NCBI GenBank assembly: GCA_963738305.1
Contig: CAVTVU010000001.1
Location: forward strand, 1,054,001 to 1,118,000
Direction of reading: 5' to 3'
DNA from: JBBRHQ01 sp963738305
GTDB taxonomy: Bacteria > Actinomycetota > Thermoleophilia > Solirubrobacterales > 70-9
DNA: 64,000 bases
A model generated the notes under the pieces. It saw only the letters and a program-made list of their open reading frames with translations. It had not been told where the DNA came from and did not search any database. A program made the translations under genes and the position numbers. Position 1 is the first letter of the stretch. Each line of letters opens with the position of its first letter. Shown piece by piece: positions 34,153 through 43,203 of the stretch.

Positions 34153-35526
34153 GTGACGGAAGCCGCCCCCCAGTCGCCGATCGCCGGCCCCGAGCGGCCG
34201 GAGCCTCGCGCTCGGCCGCGCCGCAGCGAGGTGCTCGAGCTGGACGTCGAGGACCTTGTCTACGGCGGGCGGGGACTGGCCCGCTCCGACGGCTACGTCG
34301 TCTTCGTCGCCGGCGCGCTGCCCGGGGACAGGGTCCGTGCCGAGGTGACGAAGGCGAAGCGGGCCTTCGCCGAGGCGCGGGCCGTCGAGCTGCTCGAGCC
34401 GAGCCCCGATCGCGTGCCGGACCGCTGCACCCACGAGGGCGATCCGTGCCCCGGCGCTCCGTGGCAGGGGCTCGCCTACGAGCGCCAGCTCGCGCACAAG
34501 CAGCGCCAGGTCGACGACGCGCTTCGCCGGATCGGCGGCCTCGACGGCTTCGAGCTGGAGCCGATCGAGCCGGCGACCGAGCACTGGCGCTACCGCAACA
34601 AGCTCGAGTACTCCTTCGGCGAGCACGACGGGGAACTGGCGCTGGGCTTCCATGCCCGCGGGCGCTGGGACCTGATCGTCGACGTCGAGGACTGCCTGCT
34701 CGCCTCGGAGGCCGGCAACATCGCCCGCAACCAGGTCCGCGCCTGGGCCCGGGCCGAGGGGATCCCGGCGGCCGACCGCCGCGGCGATGGCGGCGTGCTG
34801 CGCAACCTCGTGGTCCGCGAAGGCAGGCGCACCGGGCAGCTCCAGACGCGCCTGGTCACCTCCCCCGCCGAGTTCCCGCGGCCGCCGGTCGACCTCCACA
34901 CCGTGATCGAGGGTCCCTCGGGCGGGACCGACGGGCCGACCGGATCGCTGGGGGCCGAGCGCCTGGCCGAGGAGGTCTGCGGCCTGCGGCTCGAGCTATC
35001 TCACAACGCCTTCTTCCAGACCAACACCGAGATGGCCGAGCGCCTCTACGGATTCGCCCGCGAGATGGCCGGGCTGCGCGGCGACGAGCGCGTTTTCGAC
35101 CTCTACTGCGGCATCGGCACGATCGCACTGGCGCTCGCACCGGAGGCCGGCGAGGTCTGGGGCCTGGAGATCGTCGGGGAGGCGATCGCCGACGCGGAGC
35201 GGAACGCCGAGGCCAACGGCATCGCCAACGCCCGCTTCCTGGCCGCCAATGCCCGCACCGGCGTGCGGCCGCTGATCGAGCGGGCCGGCAAGCCCGAAGT
35301 GGTGGTGATCGATCCGCCGCGGGCCGGCCTCTCCCAGAAGATCGTCCGCCGGGTGATCGAGTGCGAGGCGAAGCGGATCGTCTACGTCTCCTGCAACCCG
35401 ACCACGCTGGCACCGAACGCCGCCCAGCTCGGCGAGGCCGGATACCGGCTGCTCCGCGTGAAGCCGGTGGACATGTTCCCGCAGACGCCCCACATCGAGT
35501 GCGTGGCCCTGCTGGAGCGCGAGTGA
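34153..35526 (+). CDS. RNA (uracil-5)-methyltransferase, RumA/TrmA family
   Basis: 457 residues from GTG 34153; the open frame begins earlier at 34114. N-terminal TRAM domain (LDVEDLVYGGRGLARSDG). CTHEGDPCPGAPWQGL stands where RlmD has its Fe-S cysteines; only two Cys remain, so the 4Fe-4S cluster is probably absent. The SAM domain has FFQTNTEMAERLY, VFDLYCGIGTIALALA and VVIDPPRAGL; the catalytic Cys is in VYVSCNPTTLAPN. Makes m5U in 23S rRNA or tRNA; which one cannot be told. Confidence 0.88.
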   Translation: MTEAAPQSPIAGPERPEPRARPRRSEVLELDVEDLVYGGRGLARSDGYVVFVAGALPGDRVRAEVTKAKRAFAEARAVELLEPSPDRVPDRCTHEGDPCPGAPWQGLAYERQLAHKQRQVDDALRRIGGLDGFELEPIEPATEHWRYRNKLEYSFGEHDGELALGFHARGRWDLIVDVEDCLLASEAGNIARNQVRAWARAEGIPAADRRGDGGVLRNLVVREGRRTGQLQTRLVTSPAEFPRPPVDLHTVIEGPSGGTDGPTGSLGAERLAEEVCGLRLELSHNAFFQTNTEMAERLYGFAREMAGLRGDERVFDLYCGIGTIALALAPEAGEVWGLEIVGEAIADAERNAEANGIANARFLAANARTGVRPLIERAGKPEVVVIDPPRAGLSQKIVRRVIECEAKRIVYVSCNPTTLAPNAAQLGEAGYRLLRVKPVDMFPQTPHIECVALLERE

Positions 35527-35619
35527 GAGGGAGGCGATCCTTGCCGCGAGGCCGAACGGCATATACGGTGGCCACGTCGCACCAACGCGACGACGATTCC
35601 CCGAGCGGAAGGAGAGAGA

Positions 35620-35892
35620 GTGCTACTGGCGACGACGCAGGTCGAGGATTTCGACCGATTCCTGGAGGTCTTCTCCACCAAGGGCGCTGAGAAGCGCCGG
35701 CAGCACGGCTCCAAAGGTGCGACGGTCTTTCGCGATCCCACGGAGGAGGACCGGGTCTGGGTGGTCTTCGACTGGGATGCGGAGGGCTGGCAGAACTTCG
35801 TCTCCGACCCCGAGGTCCCGCCGATCCTCCAGGAGGCAGGGCACAGGGGCAAGCCCGCGGCGGCTGAGCTGGGCGGCCAGTACGACGCCTAG
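35620..35892 (+). CDS. Small dimeric alpha/beta-barrel-like protein
   Basis: 90 residues from GTG 35620, preceded by GGAAGGAGAG. Pattern of beta strand, helix (FDRFLEVFSTKGAEKRRQHG), beta strands (GATVFRDP, RVWVVFDWD) and helix (AEGWQNFVSDPEVPPILQEAG) fits the ABM/dimeric ferredoxin-like barrel. Similar small proteins occur widely in actinobacteria without known function. Monooxygenase or ligand-binding roles are possible. Confidence 0.6.
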   Translation: MLLATTQVEDFDRFLEVFSTKGAEKRRQHGSKGATVFRDPTEEDRVWVVFDWDAEGWQNFVSDPEVPPILQEAGHRGKPAAAELGGQYDA

Positions 35893-35970
35893 CAGCAGGG
35901 CCGCGGTCGGCTCGGGACCTCTGAGCCGCCAGGCAGGCGGTTGAAAGGCCCCGCGTGCGATGATCGTGGC

Positions 35971-37479
35971 ATGCGGGGAATGGCGAGCAGGGTCGCGACA
36001 CTCCTTTCGGTTGCGCTTGCTCTAACGGCTCCGGCGGCGGCGAGCGCGGGCTCGACCTCGCCGCTGCCGGCCCAGCGGCCGCTCTCCAACACCGGGCGGT
36101 GGTTCACCGATGCCAGCGGGCGGGTCGTGATCCTGCACGGCCTCAACATGGTCTACAAGCGCCCGCCCTATCAGGCACGGGCCGTCGGCTTCGGGGCCGA
36201 CGACGCGGACTTCCTGCGGCGCAACGGCTTCAACACCGTTCGCCTGGGGATGATCTACAAGGCGGTCGAGCCCCAGCCGGGTCAGATCGACCATGCCTAC
36301 ATCCGCAAGGTGCGGGGGGTCGAGCGGACCCTCGCCAGACGCGGCATCCACTCGCTGGTCGACTTCCACCAGGACCTCTACAACGAGAAGTTCACCGGTG
36401 AGGGCTGGCCCGACTGGGCCGTCCTCGACGACGGGTTGCCGGCGGAGCCGCTGACCGGGTTCCCCGCCACCTACCTGACCAGCCCCGGGCTGAACCGTGC
36501 CTTCGACAATTTCTACGCGAACAAGTCAGGCCCGGGTGGCGTGCGGCTCCAGCGGCGCTACGCAAGCGCCTGGGAGAAGGTCGCCAAGAGCTTCGACGCC
36601 GACCCCGGCGTCCTCGGTTACGACTTGCTGAACGAGCCCTGGCCCGGGTCGGCCTTCGACTCGTGCAGGGTCGTCGCGGGCTGTCCGGCCTTCGACCGCA
36701 CCCGGCTCGCGCCCTTCTACCGACGGGTGATCAAGGCGATCCGCGGCACCGACCGCAGGCACATCGTCTTCTACGAGCCGCACGTTCTCTACAACTTCGG
36801 CGCCGACACCAGCCTCCCCGACCTCGGGAAGAACCTCGGCTTCTCCTTCCATGACTACTGCTTCCTCGGACTGGTGACAGGCGCGCCGGCCACCTGCCCC
36901 GAGATGGAGAACTCGATCTTCAGGAACGCCGACGCCCGCGCCGCCAAGACAGGCGACTCCCTGATGCTCTCCGAGTTCGGCGCCACGGACGACCTCTCAA
37001 TCCTCGAGCGCATCGCCAGATACGCCGACCGCCACATGACCTCCTGGCAGGAGTGGCACTACTGCGGATGCGATGACCCCACCACGCAGGCGGGCCCCGG
37101 TGACGTGCAGGCGATCGTCAAGGACCCGAGCAAGCCGCCGCGCGGCTCGAACGTCTTCTGGGGCAAACTGAAGGCGCTGGCCCGCCCCTATCCCCAGAAG
37201 ATCGCCGGCACCCCGATCCGCTGGTCATTCGACCCTGCGACGAGGAAGTTCGAGCTCGTCTACAGCACCAAGCGGGCCGACGGACACGGCCGCTTCAACC
37301 AGGGCACAGGGCGGCCGAACCGCGGCACCAGTGAGGTGTTCGTGCCGAGGATCCAGTACCCGAACGGCTACGACTTCGCGGTCACTTCGGCACGGCCGGT
37401 GGGCGGTACAGCGCAGCGACTTCTGCTCCGCGGCGGACGGCGCACCAAGCGGGTCAAGCTGACCATCACCCCCCGCTGA
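35971..37479 (+). CDS. Secreted GH5-family endoglycoceramidase-like hydrolase
   Basis: 502 residues from ATG 35971. Signal peptide VATLLSVALALTAPAAASAG. The TIM barrel begins at GRWFTDASGRVVILHGLN. GH5 features: FNTVRLGMIYKAVEP, VDFHQDLYNEKFTGEG, acid/base Glu in LLNEPWPG near residue 220 and nucleophile in LMLSEFGAT near 330. The C-terminal ~100 residues form a beta-sandwich (FDPATRKFELVYST). The loop with DFHQD and YNEK matches endoglycoceramidase II more than cellulases. That enzyme class cleaves glycan from ceramide; substrate here is inference. Confidence 0.78.
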   Translation: MRGMASRVATLLSVALALTAPAAASAGSTSPLPAQRPLSNTGRWFTDASGRVVILHGLNMVYKRPPYQARAVGFGADDADFLRRNGFNTVRLGMIYKAVEPQPGQIDHAYIRKVRGVERTLARRGIHSLVDFHQDLYNEKFTGEGWPDWAVLDDGLPAEPLTGFPATYLTSPGLNRAFDNFYANKSGPGGVRLQRRYASAWEKVAKSFDADPGVLGYDLLNEPWPGSAFDSCRVVAGCPAFDRTRLAPFYRRVIKAIRGTDRRHIVFYEPHVLYNFGADTSLPDLGKNLGFSFHDYCFLGLVTGAPATCPEMENSIFRNADARAAKTGDSLMLSEFGATDDLSILERIARYADRHMTSWQEWHYCGCDDPTTQAGPGDVQAIVKDPSKPPRGSNVFWGKLKALARPYPQKIAGTPIRWSFDPATRKFELVYSTKRADGHGRFNQGTGRPNRGTSEVFVPRIQYPNGYDFAVTSARPVGGTAQRLLLRGGRRTKRVKLTITPR

Positions 37480-37482
37480 GAA

Positions 37483-37497
37483 GCCGGGACGCCCGGC
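37483..37497. terminator. Compact GC hairpin between convergent genes
   Basis: GCCGGG (37483-37488), loop ACG, CCCGGC (37492-37497): a perfect 6-bp stem in the 20-bp gap between the stops of the GH5 gene and the UDG gene. Position suggests a bidirectional terminator; no U-tract on either side. Confidence 0.4.
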
Positions 37498-37499
37498 GC

Positions 37500-38105
37500 T
37501 CAGTACGGCGGCAGCTCGTCGTACCAGTCGCCGAGCATCCGGAAGGCCCGCCAGAAGCGCTGCTTGGCTCCCTCCTCGTCGAGCGAGGAGTCGATGTCGG
37601 GCGTGAAGAGGGCGTCGGTGGTCGGGGTGAAGGCCTGGATCTCGCCCTCGCGGGGCTCGATCGGCCGCGAGAGGGGGATGTCGAGGTCGTTGAGGACGGC
37701 GAGGGCCGGCTCGCCCATCACGACGACGATCTTCGGCTGCACGATCGCGATCTCCTCCTCCAGCCGGCCCACGCAATCGGGGGCGGCGAGGTCGGGATCG
37801 GCGACCGGGCACTTGACGCAGACCGTCCCGTAGATCACCAGGGGGTCGATGCCGAGGCGCTTGAAGCTCTTCATCAGGGCGTTGCCGGCCCGCCCATAGA
37901 AGGCCACTCCCTCCTCGATCTCCGACGCGCTGGGAGTGCGCTTCAGCATGAAGACGTCGGCCTGGGGATGGCCGGAGCCGAGCACCGGCATCAGCTTGCC
38001 GCGGGGGCAGAGCTGGCACTCCTGGACCTCGCGGGTGAGATGGTTGAGCTCGCGGATCGCGCGCTCGAGGTACTTCTCCCGGATCTCGTCGTCCGTCGCG
38101 GGCAT
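37500..38105 (-). CDS. Uracil-DNA glycosylase, family 4-like (Fe-S)
   Basis: 201 residues from ATG 38105, preceded by GAGAGGG at good spacing. Cys pair CQLCPRG near residue 30 and CVKCPV near 97, plus DCVG, give the four-Cys Fe-S pattern of family 4/5 UDG. Active-site region VMLKRTPSASEIEEG / FYGRAGNALMKS corresponds to the GExPG and G-R-A-G motifs. The usual GEAPG is KRTPS here, and the late VHPS-type His motif is not evident (FTPTTDALF). Removes uracil from DNA in the family; reduced motif conservation leaves activity open. Downstream of the PHP gene, same strand. Confidence 0.75.
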   Translation of the reverse strand: MPATDDEIREKYLERAIRELNHLTREVQECQLCPRGKLMPVLGSGHPQADVFMLKRTPSASEIEEGVAFYGRAGNALMKSFKRLGIDPLVIYGTVCVKCPVADPDLAAPDCVGRLEEEIAIVQPKIVVVMGEPALAVLNDLDIPLSRPIEPREGEIQAFTPTTDALFTPDIDSSLDEEGAKQRFWRAFRMLGDWYDELPPY

Positions 38106-38161
38106 CGTCGGCCCTCTCTTTGACGAGTCCCGCGCGCCTCCTTTGCGGCGAGCGCCCTGCA

Positions 38162-38935
38162 TCAGCTCTTGCTCGCCGGGCCACGGCGACGGGGCCGGCG
38201 AGGGCGCCCGCCGCGGGCCGGCTTGGGGTCGGCGACTCGCCGCTTCGGCGCCTTCGGCCGGCCGGTGGTCTGGAGGAACTTCAGCGCCTGCACGTAGACC
38301 AGGTTCTTGTGCTTGCGGGTGATGTCCGCGTCCCGCATCGCCTCGAGGAACTCCTGCGGCCCGTCGAAGTCGCGGATCCGCTGGCGGACGCTGCCGAGGC
38401 CCTGGGCGACGTGGCTGTCTGACCCGGCGCCGGCGACGATCCGGTACTTGGCGGCGAAGCGCTCGGCCTCGTCATTGAAGGCGGTCAGCGCAACGCGCGG
38501 GTTGAACACCTCGAGGATGTCGATCTCCTCGACGATCTCGAGCAGGTGCTCGTAGTCGGGCACCGAGTGCAGCCGGTCGAACGGGTGAGGGACGTAGACG
38601 AGGCCGCCCTGGCGGCGGATCTCGGCGATCGTCTCCGCCATCGTCATCCCGCGCTCGATCTTCTCGGTCAGGAAGAGCCCGATCACCTCTCCCTGCTCGG
38701 CCGTCTTCACCTCCTCGGCGACGATCACCTTCAGGTCGTCCATCCCGGCGGCGATCTCCTGCGCAGCGAGGGCCCCCGAGACCTCGTTGTGGTCGGTGAT
38801 CGCGATCGCGCCCAGGCCGCGGTCGCGGGCGGTCTCGAGCAGCACCTCGACCGGGGTGGCGCAGTCAGGGGAGTGGTCGGTGTGCATGTGGAGATCGACC
38901 TCGATCAGCTTGCGGCGCGCGATCCGGCGACGCAC
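38162..38935 (-). CDS. PHP-domain metal-dependent phosphoesterase
   Basis: 257 residues from GTG 38935 (MRRRIARRKLIEVDLHMHT); the open frame runs further back but that part shadows the glycosyltransferase. Metal ligands in order: DLHMHTDHSPDC, AITDHNEVSG, VPHPFDR and GAGSDSH. This is the PHP trinuclear-metal set used by histidinol phosphatases and nucleoside-3',5'-bisphosphate phosphatases. The C terminus is a Lys/Arg-rich tail (GGRPRRPRRRG). Starts 7 bp after the glycosyltransferase stop. Confidence 0.85.
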   Translation of the reverse strand: MRRRIARRKLIEVDLHMHTDHSPDCATPVEVLLETARDRGLGAIAITDHNEVSGALAAQEIAAGMDDLKVIVAEEVKTAEQGEVIGLFLTEKIERGMTMAETIAEIRRQGGLVYVPHPFDRLHSVPDYEHLLEIVEEIDILEVFNPRVALTAFNDEAERFAAKYRIVAGAGSDSHVAQGLGSVRQRIRDFDGPQEFLEAMRDADITRKHKNLVYVQALKFLQTTGRPKAPKRRVADPKPARGGRPRRPRRRGPASKS

Positions 38936-38942
38936 CGCCGGG

Positions 38943-40115
38943 TCACCAGACGGGGTCGTGGCGGCGGGAGGTGATCTCCGCGTAGAGAGCCTCGAAGTCA
39001 TCGGCGACCTGGGGCCAGCTGCGGGCCGGGCCGGCCGCCGCGGCCGCCTCGTGCAGTGCCTCCAGCGCGTCCCGGTCAGAGGCGAGCCGGGCCAGCTGAC
39101 CGGCGAGGGTCTCCGCGTCACCGGGCTGGAACATCGGGCCCAGCTCGCCCTCGGCGACCAGCTCGGAGTAGATCGGCAGCCGCGAGACGACCGGCACCGC
39201 GCCGGCCGCCAGGGCGCGGCGGATCACGCCCGGGGCCGGGGCCGGCCCGCCCGAGGCGGCCACCGCGACATCGCTTCGAGCCATCAGCTCCGCCACCTCG
39301 CAGTCCTTCGGGCCGATCACCTCCACCCGCTCGCGCAGCCGGCGGGAGATCCGCAGCGAAGCGGGGTCCGCTCCGTCGGCCGACCAGATCGATGCCCGCC
39401 AGTCGAGGCCCGGGGGAAGGCGGCGGAGTGCCCGCAGGAAGAGCCGCAGCGCTCCGCGCTCCTCCTCGAGGCAGAAGGCGATCCGCAGCGGCCCGTCGCC
39501 GTCGACCCGCGGCGGCCGAGTCGGCGCCGGGCGGGACCAGGTCATAGCTGCCGGGGAAGTAGCGCCGCAGCAGCTCGCCGGTGGCCTCCGAGGTGACCGT
39601 TCGGACGTCAAGGCGGCCGAAGAAGATCTCGACCAGCGGCCTCGCGATGTGGGTCGAGAGCAGGCGCTCCTGCGGGTCGTGAAAGGTGCCGACGTTGAGC
39701 GAGAAGGAGTGCCGCAGGGCGGTCGCCGAGACGCTCGGCCCAAAGGGCTCGTGGACGTGGACGATGTCGAAGGTCACGGCCCGGAGCAGCGCCTCCAGCG
39801 CCCGCCCGACGTCCACCGGGACCGGGGCGGGGCGCGGGCGCGGGCCCCGCGGCAAAGGCACCCCGCCGCCGACCGCGAGCACGCGCGGCTCGCCCTCGTC
39901 GAAGAGCGAGTCGGGTCGCTCGCGGGCGCGGCCGATCGCGGCCCGGGCCGCCGCGCACCTCAGCCCTCGACTCCGAGGGGGCGGCGACGAGGACGCGGTG
40001 GCCCCGCCGCGCGAGCTCGGCCGAGAGGCGCTCGGCGAACTCGTGCGACCTCGTGGCGCGCGCCCCAGGGATGGGGCGAGACCTGAACTATCCGCAGCGG
40101 ATTCGCCGAGGGCAC
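38943..40115 (-). CDS. Family 4 glycosyltransferase, three frame changes
   Basis: Likely GTG 40115 (MPSANPLRIVQVSPHPWGA). Frames then switch near 40050 (HEFAERLSAELARRGHRVLV), near 39950 (PRVLAVGGGVPLPRG ... FDIVHVHEPFGPS, FHDPQERLLS) and near 39510. The last part carries the GT-B C-terminal domain: FCLEEERGALRLFLRALRRL, RVEVIGPKD, VAELMARSDVAV, GPAPAPGVIRRALAAG and VPVVSRLP. ~390 residues if bridged. Bacterial GT4 enzymes of this form act on phosphatidylinositol or sugar acceptors (family knowledge). All expected motifs are present in order, so the frame changes may be sequence errors. Confidence 0.65.
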
Positions 40116-40164
40116 CGGGGGAGCATAAGCCAGCTCCCGCAGGGGTCTGAGAGCATCCGCGCCG

Positions 40165-41190
40165 ATGCGACCGGCCCCATCGATGCCCCGAACCGACAGG
40201 ATCCTGCCGGGTGTCTGGCGGCTGCGCCTGCCGCTGCCGTGGCCGGGGGTGCCGCACGGCAACGCCTTCGCGGTGGCGGCCGGCGAGGGCATCGTCCTGT
40301 TCGACACCGGGATCGGCGGGGATGGGCGGATGCGCGAGCTCGAGTTGGCCCTTGCCCAGGCCGGCTTCGCGATCACCGACGTGCGCCTGGTCGTCTGCAC
40401 CCACGCCCACGTCGACCACTGTGGCCTGGCGGCGCCGATCACCGAGACGGCGAGCTGCGAGCTGTGGATCCATCCCGCGTGGCAGCACATCCGCAGGCTG
40501 ATCGACGATCCCGACGCGGCCCTCGATCGCCGCCTCGAGGTGGCCCGGCTGAGCGGCGTCCCCGGTTGGGCGCTGGAGCGCTACGAGGCAGACCGCCGCG
40601 GAGCCGACACCGGGATCGAGGGGACGCTCGACCCCGACCGCGAGCTGCTTCCGGGAGTGGAGGTCGAAACGGACCTCGGCGCCTGGCAGGTCCACGAGAC
40701 ACCCGGGCACGCCCCCTCCCACGTCGTCCTCCACCAGCCCGAGCGGCGGCTGATGATCTCCGGCGATCACCTGCTCGGCCGCGTCTCGCTGTTCTACGAC
40801 TACGGCCACACCCCCGACCCGGTTGGCGAGTTCCTGGCGAGCCTCGGAGTGGTCGAGGGCCTCGAGACCGGCCTCTGCCTGGCGGGCCACGGGCGCCCCT
40901 TCCGCGACACCGGCTCCAAGATCACCGCCTACCGGGCAATGGTGGCGGAACAGCTCGAGCGGATGCGGCGCTCGCTGGCGGGCGGGCCGAAGACCGCCTT
41001 CGAAACGGTGCCCGACCTGGTCGGGCGCGAGAACCTCAACGCCGCGACCGCGACGCTGGGGCTACAGCTCGCGCTCGCCTATCTCGACCACATGGCGCTG
41101 GCCGGCGAGGCCGAGCCGATCGAGGGCGCAGATCCGCGCCGCTGGCGGCTCAATCCGCGCCCGCGAGACCGATCGATCCTCTCACTATGA
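40165..41190 (+). CDS. MBL-fold metallo-hydrolase
   Basis: 341 residues, ATG 40165 (an alternative ATG at 40183). Metal motif THAHVDHCG near residue 77, then ETPGHAPSH, SGDHLLG and a final AGHGRPF supply the remaining His/Asp ligands of a binuclear site. The C-terminal ~80 residues are a helical domain often found in lactonase-like or glyoxalase-II-like members. Substrate unknown. Divergent from the glycosyltransferase by about 50 bp. Confidence 0.82.
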   Translation: MRPAPSMPRTDRILPGVWRLRLPLPWPGVPHGNAFAVAAGEGIVLFDTGIGGDGRMRELELALAQAGFAITDVRLVVCTHAHVDHCGLAAPITETASCELWIHPAWQHIRRLIDDPDAALDRRLEVARLSGVPGWALERYEADRRGADTGIEGTLDPDRELLPGVEVETDLGAWQVHETPGHAPSHVVLHQPERRLMISGDHLLGRVSLFYDYGHTPDPVGEFLASLGVVEGLETGLCLAGHGRPFRDTGSKITAYRAMVAEQLERMRRSLAGGPKTAFETVPDLVGRENLNAATATLGLQLALAYLDHMALAGEAEPIEGADPRRWRLNPRPRDRSILSL

Positions 41191-41217
41191 GAGGAAATTG
41201 CAGTCTCGGCAGCGGGG

Positions 41218-42401
41218 TTAGGACTTGGCCTTCTGCTTCTCGGGCTTCGCGGCGCCGGCGACCGGGGTGTTCTCGCGCGAGTAAGTGGCGATGAACTCCT
41301 CGGTCTGCTCCCGCGCCTCGTCGTCGGGACGCTGGCTGTGGGGCGACTTCATCAGGTAGCTGGAGGGGCCGTCGAGCTGGCCGGCGATGCCGTTGTTGAG
41401 CGCCAGCTTGATGATCCGCACGGCGTCGATCACGACGCCCGCCGAGTTCGGCGAGTCCCAGACCTCGAGCTTCAGCTCGACGTTCAGGGGGACGTCGCCG
41501 AACGAGCGGCCCTCGAGGCGGATGTGGGCCCACTTGCGGTCGGTGAGCCAGGCGACGTAGTCGGAAGGGCCGACGTGGACGTCGTCGTCGGGCAGGTCGT
41601 GGCCCATGATCGAGGTGACGGCGTTGGTCTTGGAGATCTTCTTCGAGTCGAGCCGCTCGCGCTCGAGCATGTTGTAGAAGTCCATGTTGCCGCCGACGTT
41701 GAGCTGCGACGTGCGCTCCATCAGCACGCCACGATCGTGGAAGAGGCGGGCGAGCTGGCGATGGACGATGGTCGCTCCGACCTGGGACTTGATGTCGTCG
41801 CCGATGATCGGCAGCCCGGCCTCGCGGAAGCGGCCGTCCCAGTAGTCCTCGCGGGCGATGAACACCGGCAGGCAGTTGACGAAGCCGACTCCGGCCGCCA
41901 GAGCCTGCTCGACGTACCACTTGGTCGCGTCCTCGGAGCCGACCGGGAGGTAGCAGACGAGGACGTCCGCCTTGGTCTCCTTGAGGATGCCGACGATGTC
42001 GGCGGTCGGGCCTGGAGCCTTCTTGATCTTCTCCTTCAGGTACTTGCCGAGGCCGTCGTGGGTCATGCCGCGCTCGACCTTGACGCCCAACTCGGGAACG
42101 TCGGCGAACTTGATCGTGTCGTTCTGCCCGACCAAATCGCCTCGGAGAGGTCCTTGCCCACTTTCTCGGCGTCGATGTCGAAGGCGGCGACGAACTCGAT
42201 GTCGCGAACGTGGTAGCCGCCGAGGTCGACGTGCATCAGGCCCGGCACCTGGTCGGCGGGGTCGGCGTCCTTGTAGTACTGGACGCCCTGGATGAAGGCG
42301 TTGGCGCAGTTGCCGACGCCGACGATCGCGACCCGGACCTTCTCGTCCGTCGCGGCGGAGCCGTTGGCCTCGGCGCTGGTTCCGTTGCTCTTGCTGCTCA
42401 T
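41218..42401 (-). CDS. ino1: Inositol-3-phosphate synthase (actinobacterial type), one frameshift
   Basis: ATG 42401 with AGGAGGA at good spacing. The N-terminal part has VAIVGVGNCANAFIQGVQYY (NAD-binding), GGYHVRDIEFVAAFDID. A single base appears lost near 42136 and the reading continues as GQNDTIKFADVPELG, then VCYLPVGSEDATKWYVEQA, GDDIKSQVGATIVHR, SQLNVGGNMDFYNML and SPNSAGVVIDAVRIIKLA. ~390 residues. Converts glucose-6-phosphate to inositol-3-phosphate. Directly downstream of the CDP-alcohol transferase gene, consistent with phosphatidylinositol synthesis. Confidence 0.85.
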
Positions 42402-42408
42402 TGGGTCG

Positions 42409-43161
42409 CAGTCCTCCTGATCGATCAGCCTGCGGGCTGGGGTGAAAACCACACCCCGGGCCGGTTCTGGTTACAGATCGCTCGGGTCGCGGTCGTCGCT
42501 CGACGGGCCTCGCCGGGCCCTCGCCGGCGATCTCACCACGCACGTGCCACACCCGTTGCACCACCGTTACCCAGGTCAGCACCGCAATCACGTAGATCGA
42601 CGGCGCCAGGAGCTCGAAGTCGCCGAGGCCGGCGCCCTTGGCGAAGACGAGCCCGATCGAAAGTATCACCACCCGCACGGGCCTGGTCGCCACTCCGACC
42701 TTGCACTCGACCCCGAGCGCCTCGGCCCGGGCGCGGGTGTAGGAGACCATCAGCGAGCCGAGCACGGCGATCACGCACATCGCCGCTGCGAAGTCATCGC
42801 CCTGCGAGGCGAAGTAGCCGGCGACCGCGGCGAGCACGATCCCCTCCTCGACCCGGTCCAGAGTCGAGTCGAGGAATGCGCCGAACAGGGTGCCCTTGCC
42901 CGACATCCGCGAGTAACGGCCGTCGAGCGTGTCCATGACCGAGCCGACGATGAACGCGATGCCCGCGCAGAAGAAGAGCCGCTGGGTGACCAGCGCCGCC
43001 GCGGCCAGGTTGAGGATCAGGCCGACGGTCGAGATGGCGTTCGGCGTCAGCCGCGACTCAATCAGCCGGTCGCGGGCGTAGGCGCGGAACTCCTGCGCGT
43101 TGCGGGCCTGGCGGCCGTCGCGCCCGCCGCCGGGTGCCCTTGGGGGCGCCGAGGACTCCAT
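42409..43161 (-). CDS. CDP-alcohol phosphatidyltransferase (phosphatidylinositol-phosphate synthase-like)
   Basis: ATG 43161. The diagnostic CDP-alcohol motif is present: DTLDGRYSR...GAFLDSTLDR near residues 77-103 (D-x2-DG-x2-S/AR-x8-G-x3-D-x3-D). Several TM helices surround it. Family similarity ends about residue 225. The frame has no stop before ino1 and, because of the ino1 frameshift, runs on into its second half to 41218, so the true end is uncertain. Uses CDP-diacylglycerol and a polar alcohol; with ino1 next to it, inositol phosphate is the likely acceptor. Confidence 0.8.
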
Positions 43162-43203
43162 CGCAGTCAGGCTAGATGATCAGCCGCGCAGCAGCGGGCG
43201 GGG

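Noticed and set aside
41218..43161. One 647-residue ORF joining the CDP-alcohol transferase and inositol-phosphate synthase
   Set aside because: The middle is low-complexity Arg/Gly sequence, and ino1's natural N terminus with its RBS is in another frame. The fusion is produced by the frameshift near 42136.
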